In this document: in pieces, positions 58,858-64,000 of the stretch
How positions within the stretch are numbered: position 1 is the stretch's first letter
Layout: every line of letters starts with the position of its first letter
Source of the DNA: CAZZBM01 sp964652255
GTDB lineage: Bacteria > Bdellovibrionota > Bacteriovoracia > Bacteriovoracales > CAZZBM01
Direction: 5' to 3'
DNA: 64,000 bases
NCBI GenBank assembly: GCA_964652255.1
Contig: CAZZBM010000002.1
Location: 62,001-126,000, forward strand
Notes under the pieces: model-generated
Told to the model about the DNA's origin: nothing
Database searches by the model: none
What the model saw: only the letters and a program-made list of their open reading frames with translations
Made by a program: the position numbers and the translations under genes

Positions 58858-59665
58858 AGATGAGAACATATTGAGAAAAGGGGATAGTTTCAAAGGGTTG
58901 AATAGATATTTTTTGAACCAAGTTTTCTTCTTTTTTTTCTATTTTATGAATAATTCCAACAGGAATACCTTTTGGAAAGATTCCACCTACACCAGCAGTA
59001 TAAATTTTAAGACCTTCTTCTAAGGGAAGGGTTCTAGCGATATATTTTAAATACCCTAGCCCTTCCCCTGAGCCTTGATAAATTCCTCTAATAGAATAAA
59101 GCTCATCAAGAATATCTACTTGAAAATTTTCATCAATTAAAGTCATAACCTCAGAGTAAGAATCGTAAGAAAAGACTACCTTACCTATAAGTCCTTTAAT
59201 TCCCAGAACTGGACTATCTTTTTTAACACCATCTAAAAGACCTTTATTAATTTTAATAATTCTTTGTTGGTGATCTAGATTCCAAGCTATAACTTGACCT
59301 ATAATAAAATCTAAGTATTTTTTATTTTTTTGTTTTAAAAGAGTGATCTCTTTTAATTCTATTAGGTCTTTTTCTATTTTTTGGAGTTGATGATATTTAT
59401 TTTTTAAGGCAAGATGCTCTTGCTCAAGAGCGGTATAAGAGGTATAAAGCTCTTTAGAATTAAAGTATCTAGCTTTGATTTCAGAAAAGTATGAAAAAAT
59501 ATGGTGAAAAGCTTTTTGAGAATAAAAACTTAAAAATGAAAAAGGCTTTTGAATCCTATTCAAAGTAGATTCTTTTTTAAAAACGGTAAATAAAATGATA
59601 GAAATAAAAAAAAATAAAGAAAAAAATAAAAAAGAGTTTTTTTTGAAAAATCTTTTTTTAAACAT
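58847..59665 (-). CDS. mreC: MreC rod-shape-determining protein
   Basis: A 272-residue bitopic protein: span at about 11-29, coiled coil roughly 75-115, then two beta domains with VIAWNLDHQQRIIKINKG, DSPVLGIKGLIGKV and GVGGIFPKGIPVG. It links MreB filaments to the wall synthases. mreB itself is not in the window, so mreC starts the operon here, with its own promoter. Confidence 0.93.
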   Translation of the reverse strand: MFKKRFFKKNSFLFFSLFFFISIILFTVFKKESTLNRIQKPFSFLSFYSQKAFHHIFSYFSEIKARYFNSKELYTSYTALEQEHLALKNKYHQLQKIEKDLIELKEITLLKQKNKKYLDFIIGQVIAWNLDHQQRIIKINKGLLDGVKKDSPVLGIKGLIGKVVFSYDSYSEVMTLIDENFQVDILDELYSIRGIYQGSGEGLGYLKYIARTLPLEEGLKIYTAGVGGIFPKGIPVGIIHKIEKKEENLVQKISIQPFETIPFSQYVLIYVN

Positions 59666-59678
59666 GAAAACCTACTTT

Positions 59679-59707
59679 AATGTAGCTAAAATAAAGTTAA
59701 ATGCCAA
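59679..59707 (-). promoter_or_regulatory. Promoter of the mreC-mreD-mrdA-rodA operon
   Basis: On the minus strand TTGGCA (59707-59702), 17 bases, TACATT (59684-59679); the start codon at 59665 follows 13 bases later, with a GTAGG that might act as a weak ribosome site. The -35 box overlaps the Shine-Dalgarno region of the divergent SurA-like gene. Confidence 0.6.
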
Positions 59708-59716
59708 GGAGTTATG

Positions 59717-61012
59717 ATGAATGTTAAGCGACTGTTAACGGGAATATTTGTTTTTGTTATTATTTTTGTTTTTACTTTTGCTGGATTTAAATCCCAAAAA
59801 ATGATTTCTAAGATGGGACATAAAAGTATCGCTTTTTATGTAGAAGATGAACCTGTTTTGATGCAAGAAGTTCAAGCAGCGGCTATGAATTATATGAGGC
59901 AATTTATTGGACCAGATCAAGAGCCAAATTCTTCTCAGCTTGAAATTATTAAACAATTAGTTTCTCAAAGTTTGATTGAAATGAATATGTTTTATGTTTT
60001 TGCTAAAAAACAAGGATTAAGAGTTTCAAAAGAAGAAGTAAAAGAAAGAATTAAAAGCATGGAGGTTTTTTTTCAAGATAACCAATTTAGTATGGTTCAG
60101 TACAAGGATCTTTTGAAAAGACAACAAATGACTCCTGAACATTTTGAAAAACAAGTAATAAAAGAGAATCTATACTTAACAGGAAGAGGACTGACTAATA
60201 GTCTATTATTCTCTAGTTCTTTGGTGAAAGAAGTAGAAGAAAAAGAATCTAAATCAATTCAATTAACTCATTTAAAGCTTAATCCTGCTGATTTTAAAAA
60301 TTTTGTTATTATTCAAGAAAGCCAGATTAAAGACTATATTCAAAATAATCCTCATGAAATAGAAAAAAGATATAAAGAAAAAGATTATCTTTATCATCAG
60401 AAAGAAAAATATATTTTAGGGCTCTTAACTCAAGAACAGTTAACTGAAAAAGAAGAAAAAAATTTAACCTATGACAATTTTGTAAAAGTTCATGAACAAC
60501 ATGTTGGAAAATTTAAAAACTTAAGCTCAGAGAGTTTACCTCCTGAAATTTTAGAAAAAATAAGGAGTTTATCCGCGAAGAAAGTAGAGAAAATGTCTTA
60601 TCAGGGGCGAGAAATTTATTTTGCTTATGAACAAAAAATTCCTGCTAAAGTTATTACCTTAGATCAAGTTCAAGAAAAATTAGCTAAGGAATTATTACAA
60701 GAATCCCTTACTCAAGAGCAAGAAAAGATTTGTTACGAAGTAAGAGATCAAGTGAGAGAGTTGTTTAAAATTAAAGACTTTAAAGGAGCTGAAAATCTTT
60801 TAAGTAAATATCAATTGAACTTAGAAAGAAAAGTAGTTCCTTTGATAGAAGAATATCAGTTTAAAGACTTAGGACTAGGTTTTCATGAAAAAGGTTTGGA
60901 ATTAATTTATATTCATGAATTTATCAATCAGAAGAATCCTTTTAAAAAGGAAAAATTTCAAAAGAGCTTACAAGAAGATCTTCTAAAGGGTATAAAAGTT
61001 ACGAATGGCTAA
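59717..61012 (+). CDS. SurA/PpiD-like periplasmic chaperone
   Basis: A 431-residue protein with one N-terminal span (about 7-24) and a long helical domain like the SurA N-terminal chaperone region (LIEMNMFYVFAKKQGLRVSKEEVKERI, then TPEHFEKQVIKENL). The region where a parvulin PPIase domain would be expected (about 200-310) shows only a vague match (KYILGLLTQEQL ... YFAYEQKIP), so isomerase activity is doubtful. AAGGAG at 59706-59711 favours the second of two adjacent ATGs, 59717. It overlaps the ferredoxin gene by 8 bases. Confidence 0.8.
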   Translation: MNVKRLLTGIFVFVIIFVFTFAGFKSQKMISKMGHKSIAFYVEDEPVLMQEVQAAAMNYMRQFIGPDQEPNSSQLEIIKQLVSQSLIEMNMFYVFAKKQGLRVSKEEVKERIKSMEVFFQDNQFSMVQYKDLLKRQQMTPEHFEKQVIKENLYLTGRGLTNSLLFSSSLVKEVEEKESKSIQLTHLKLNPADFKNFVIIQESQIKDYIQNNPHEIEKRYKEKDYLYHQKEKYILGLLTQEQLTEKEEKNLTYDNFVKVHEQHVGKFKNLSSESLPPEILEKIRSLSAKKVEKMSYQGREIYFAYEQKIPAKVITLDQVQEKLAKELLQESLTQEQEKICYEVRDQVRELFKIKDFKGAENLLSKYQLNLERKVVPLIEEYQFKDLGLGFHEKGLELIYIHEFINQKNPFKKEKFQKSLQEDLLKGIKVTNG

Positions 61013-61235
61013 TAGAAACCAAAAGTATCATAGAAACAGTCCTGGATCTTTTTATGTAGATCAAAGCTGTATTGCTTGTGATGCCTGTGTCATGGAGGCT
61101 CCTTATTTTTTTAAAATTCATGAAAAAGATTTGCAAGCTTATGTTTTACAGCAACCTAAAACAGAAGAAGAGAAAAAACTTTGTTTTAATGCTTTGAAGC
61201 ATTGTCCTGTAGAAGCTATTGGAGTTGAATTGTGA
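61005..61235 (+). CDS. [4Fe-4S] ferredoxin
   Basis: A 76-residue ferredoxin with Cys22-x2-Cys25-x2-Cys28 and Cys67 followed by Pro, the ligands of a single cluster; Cys60 is extra and may pair or substitute. A small electron carrier with no identified partner. It is squeezed between the chaperone and glyS, overlapping both (8 and 4 bases). Confidence 0.88.
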   Translation: MANRNQKYHRNSPGSFYVDQSCIACDACVMEAPYFFKIHEKDLQAYVLQQPKTEEEKKLCFNALKHCPVEAIGVEL

Positions 61236-62497
61236 ATGAATTAGTATCTTTATGTAAAAGAAGAGGTTTTGTTTTTCAAAGCTCTGAAATTTACGGAGGT
61301 TTAAGTTCTTGTTGGGATTATGGTCCCTTGGGAACTCTTTTGAAACAAAGAATTAAAGATCTGTGGTTTAAAGAAATGCTCTCTTATGAAAATATTGAAC
61401 CTTTGGATGCTGCTATTTTAATGCATCCTGAAGTCTGGAAAGCTTCAGGACACGTGGATCATTTTGTGGATCCTTTGGTAGAATGTAAAAAATGTCATAA
61501 AAGATTTAGACAGGATCACTTAACTGATCTAACAAAGTGTCCTGACTGTAAAACTCAAACTTTAACAGAACCTAGAAACTTTAATGGATTGTTTACAACG
61601 AAGATGGGAGCTGTAGAAGAAGAGGCTCAAACAATTTATTTAAGACCAGAAACAGCTCAAGGAATTTTTGTAAATTTTCATAATGTACAACAATCGATGA
61701 GACAAAAAATTCCTTTTGGGATTGCTCAGGTGGGAAAGGCTTTTAGAAATGAAATCACTCCTGGTCATTTTATTTTCAGAACAAGAGAATTTGAACAAAT
61801 GGAAATGCAATACTTTATTCAACCTGGAACTCAAAAAGAAGCTTTTCAACTTTGGCAAGAAAGAAGATGGACTTGGTTAAAGTCTTTAGGGCTTTCTGAA
61901 AAAAAAATGAGAGTTCATCATCATGATACTCTTGCTCATTATGCTGATCAAGCCCTAGATATTGAATATGAATTTTCTATGGGTTTTTCTGAACTAGAAG
62001 GAATTCATTCAAGAACAGATTTTGATTTAAAAAATCATGCTCTTTTTTCGAAAAAAAATTTACAATATGTAGATCAGGAAAAAAATCAAAAATATATTCC
62101 CTATGTTCTTGAAACTTCTATTGGTTGTGATCGTCTTTTTTTAGCTCTTTTAACTGAGGCTTATGAAGAAAAAGAAGAAAGAATTATTCTAAAGTTAAAC
62201 TTTCAGTTAGCACCTAAACAACTAGCTGTCTTTCCTTTGGTGGCTAAAGGCGAAGTTTTAGACTTAAGTGAAAAAATTTATCAAGAATACAAAAAGAAAT
62301 ACCGAGCTATCTTTGATGACAAGGGAAGTATTGGTAAAAGATACAGTCGTCAAGATGAAATAGGGACTCCTTTTTGTCTAACAGTTGATTTTGATTCTTT
62401 AAAAAATGAAAGTGTTACTTTAAGATATAGAGATACGATGGAACAAAAAAGAATACATCTTTCTCAGTTAGATCAATTCTTAAAAGAATCTTTATGA
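61232..62497 (+). CDS. glyS: Glycyl-tRNA synthetase (homodimeric type)
   Basis: A 421-residue class II enzyme of the alpha2 type that charges tRNA-Gly. Opening LVSLCKRRGFVFQSSEIYGG, then GLSSCWDYGPLG, a zinc-like CKKC/CPDC insert near 83-115, motif 2 FRNEITPGHFIFRTREFEQMEMQ and the C-terminal anticodon-binding domain. GTG start overlapping the ferredoxin stop. Some 40 residues shorter than Bacillus GlyRS but all catalytic motifs are present. Not the alpha/beta (GlyQS) type of most proteobacteria. Confidence 0.94.
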   Translation: MNELVSLCKRRGFVFQSSEIYGGLSSCWDYGPLGTLLKQRIKDLWFKEMLSYENIEPLDAAILMHPEVWKASGHVDHFVDPLVECKKCHKRFRQDHLTDLTKCPDCKTQTLTEPRNFNGLFTTKMGAVEEEAQTIYLRPETAQGIFVNFHNVQQSMRQKIPFGIAQVGKAFRNEITPGHFIFRTREFEQMEMQYFIQPGTQKEAFQLWQERRWTWLKSLGLSEKKMRVHHHDTLAHYADQALDIEYEFSMGFSELEGIHSRTDFDLKNHALFSKKNLQYVDQEKNQKYIPYVLETSIGCDRLFLALLTEAYEEKEERIILKLNFQLAPKQLAVFPLVAKGEVLDLSEKIYQEYKKKYRAIFDDKGSIGKRYSRQDEIGTPFCLTVDFDSLKNESVTLRYRDTMEQKRIHLSQLDQFLKESL

Positions 62498-63747
62498 AAA
62501 TTCTTTTTGTTAAAATTGGCGGCGTAGGCATGCTTCCCTGTGCTCTTTTAGCCAAGGAATTAGGTCATGAAGTTATTGGCTTGGATTTACCACTTTATCC
62601 TCCAGCCTCTAATATTATAAGGGATACTCATATTCCTTTTTTTTCTTTAGAAGAATTTTCTTTTCAAGATTTAAAAAATTTTGATCTTATTGTCGTAGGC
62701 AATAGTTTAGCTAAAGACCATCCTTTGGCTCAGTATCTTATTCAGCAAGATGTTCCCTATTTATCTTTTCCTCGGTTTTTAAAGCAATACATTCTTGATC
62801 ATAGAGAAGTGATTGGTTTAGCTGGAACTCATGGAAAATCTTCAAGTTCTTACTTTATGGTTCAGATGTTAGAACAGTTAGGATTTAATCCAGGATATCT
62901 CATAGGAGCCCAACTCCCTGATCGAGCTAGTGCTAAATTAGGTAAAGATTTTTTTGTTTTAGAGTGTGATGAGTATGATTCAGCTTTTTTTGAAAAAATT
63001 CCTAAAGTTAGAGTCTATGAACCTGATCATATGATTCTTACATCTTTAGAATTTGATCATGCTGATATTTTTAAAAATTTAGAAGAGATAGAAAATCACT
63101 TTAGACTTCTTCCTAAAAAGGGACTTATTGTTCAACATGAAAGTCTTTTAAATAAAAACATATTTTCAAAAGAAACTTTGACCTATGTTTTTAAAAATTC
63201 TTTTATTGATAATATGCCAGATCATTATCAAGAAAATATCTTGGGATGTCTTACTCTCTTAAAAGGATTAGGCTTAAAAACAGATCAATTAGATTTATCT
63301 AAAATTATGAGACCCTCAAAAAGACAAGAGTTTAAGGGGTATTATAAGAATCTTAAAGTGATTAGTGATTTTGCTCATCATCCTACAGCTGTAAGAAAAA
63401 CTCTTCAATCTTTTCTACTTTTAGAAAAGTCCCCTCATCATGTTATTTACTGTCCGGAATCTTATACTTCCAGATCTAATCTTTTTTTTGAAGAATATCT
63501 TTCTATTTTTTTAAAAGAATTTAAAGTGAACTCTCTTTTATTGGTTCACAATCAATCTTTAAAAACGGATTTAAATTTTTCTCTTTTGCAAAAAAAAATA
63601 TCTAATATGACAATAGCAAAATCTTTAGAAGATATTTTATCCTATATAGAAGAAAAATCAACCCTAGAAGGATCCCTTCTAATAATGGATAATAGAAGTT
63701 GTTATGGTTTATGGACTTCTTCTTTTGTTCAATCTTTATGCCGATGA
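62494..63747 (+). CDS. mpl: UDP-N-acetylmuramate:tripeptide ligase Mpl
   Basis: A 417-residue Mur ligase. N-terminal Rossmann part, ATP site GTHGKSSSS (111-119), then ECDEYDSAFFEK and SLEFDHADIF, both typical for Mpl and distinguishing it from MurC. Mpl attaches recycled L-Ala-gamma-D-Glu-meso-Dap to UDP-MurNAc. Somewhat shorter than the E. coli enzyme (457). It overlaps glyS by 4 bases. Confidence 0.92.
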   Translation: MKILFVKIGGVGMLPCALLAKELGHEVIGLDLPLYPPASNIIRDTHIPFFSLEEFSFQDLKNFDLIVVGNSLAKDHPLAQYLIQQDVPYLSFPRFLKQYILDHREVIGLAGTHGKSSSSYFMVQMLEQLGFNPGYLIGAQLPDRASAKLGKDFFVLECDEYDSAFFEKIPKVRVYEPDHMILTSLEFDHADIFKNLEEIENHFRLLPKKGLIVQHESLLNKNIFSKETLTYVFKNSFIDNMPDHYQENILGCLTLLKGLGLKTDQLDLSKIMRPSKRQEFKGYYKNLKVISDFAHHPTAVRKTLQSFLLLEKSPHHVIYCPESYTSRSNLFFEEYLSIFLKEFKVNSLLLVHNQSLKTDLNFSLLQKKISNMTIAKSLEDILSYIEEKSTLEGSLLIMDNRSCYGLWTSSFVQSLCR

Positions 63748-64000
63748 AGAGTATTTTAAATTAGAAAAAAAGTTTTATCAACAATATTGTCAGTTAAAAG
63801 ATTTTAATGAAGAGAAAAAACTTAGAAAAGATTATCAAAGTAAGTATTTTTATGTTCCTAGGATTCAAAATCAAATTGATTTTGAAAGTATAAAGGAATC
63901 TCTTCCCTTTTATAAAAAAAAGTTATCTTGGATTGAGGATCAAAAAAGTAAGATTCATTTAAAAAATTTTAAAAATAAAGTTGAATCTTTAAAAGATCTT
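63704..64000 (+). CDS. Exported protein, N-terminal part (runs off the window)
   Basis: An open frame of 99 codons starting with ATG at 63704, overlapping mpl by 44 bases and continuing past the end. The first 13 residues (MVYGLLLLFNLYA) look like a signal peptide, then a long charged, Lys/Glu/Gln-rich helical region that may form a coiled coil. Too little is present to name it. The long, clean frame after the mpl stop is the main evidence. Confidence 0.62.
   Translation, partial: MVYGLLLLFNLYADEEYFKLEKKFYQQYCQLKDFNEEKKLRKDYQSKYFYVPRIQNQIDFESIKESLPFYKKKLSWIEDQKSKIHLKNFKNKVESLKDL

Noticed and set aside
1..64000. tRNA, rRNA, insertion sequences, prophage
   Set aside because: Gaps are too short for rRNA or most tRNAs, no cloverleaf-like GC-richer segment was noticed, and no transposase, integrase or phage structural gene is present. 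A covariance-model scan would settle small RNAs.

Overview
The window reads as a stretch of a very compact, very AT-rich chromosome (about 30% GC by eye) from a Gram-negative, oxygen-using bacterium. The outer-membrane lifestyle is shown by a type II secretion operon, many lipoproteins, Sec and Tat export genes, the MreCD/PBP2/RodA set and the murein-recycling ligase Mpl. Oxygen use is suggested by HemF, complex I subunits and a Tat-exported HiPIP. TGA is a normal stop codon. A member of the Bdellovibrionota or a neighbouring deltaproteobacterial-type lineage would fit (queA-tgt-yajC-tatA-secDF block, Ras-like GTPase, M16 lipoprotein pairs, large families of lineage-specific secreted proteins), but this taxonomic guess is inference only. 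I see no rRNA, tRNA, insertion sequence, phage or CRISPR array.

Layout. 1-3050: argS-sufB-sufC operon (minus; sufC runs off the left edge). 3096-5764: hemF, HiPIP and a DASS transporter. 5791-6828: orphan cytosine-C5 methyltransferase. 6799-9349: three unrecognised exported proteins. 9440-13887: a conserved protein of unknown function, lipoate ligase, a membrane protein, an App1-like phosphatase and an MgtC-like protein. 13880-19406: an accessory island with four related lipoproteins (one broken by an in-frame TGA), guanine deaminase, a possible nuclease and a leucine-rich-repeat protein. 19439-23210: DHFR, a sodium:alanine symporter, UvrB. 23237-26020: nuoB-C-D-I plus a CxxC protein. 26004-31588: SRPBCC-queA-tgt-yajC-tatA-secD-secF (minus). 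31631-32227: a CDP-alcohol phosphatidyltransferase. 32224-36265: a cluster of small cysteine-rich exported proteins built from a duplicated three-gene set. 36342-47052: an IscA-like protein, then gspC-D-E-F-G-H-I-J-K and a lipoprotein. 46990-55322: two transporters, a Ras-like GTPase, an M16 protease pair, an MBL hydrolase, alanine dehydrogenase and a small SF2 helicase. 55371-59665: mreC-mreD-mrdA-rodA and a tiny lipoprotein (minus). 59717-64000: a SurA/PpiD-like chaperone, ferredoxin, GlyRS, Mpl and the start of another exported protein.

Two architectural traits stand out. All eleven convergent gene pairs overlap at their 3' coding ends, and no gap between genes exceeds about 90 bases. Several promoters place the -10 box only 7-9 bases before the start codon, which predicts leaderless or nearly leaderless mRNAs. 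The most promising unexplained biology is the duplicated cysteine-rich exported module lying head-to-head with the type II secretion operon, followed by the lipoprotein family at 13.9-19.4 kb and the exported trio at 6.8-9.3 kb.
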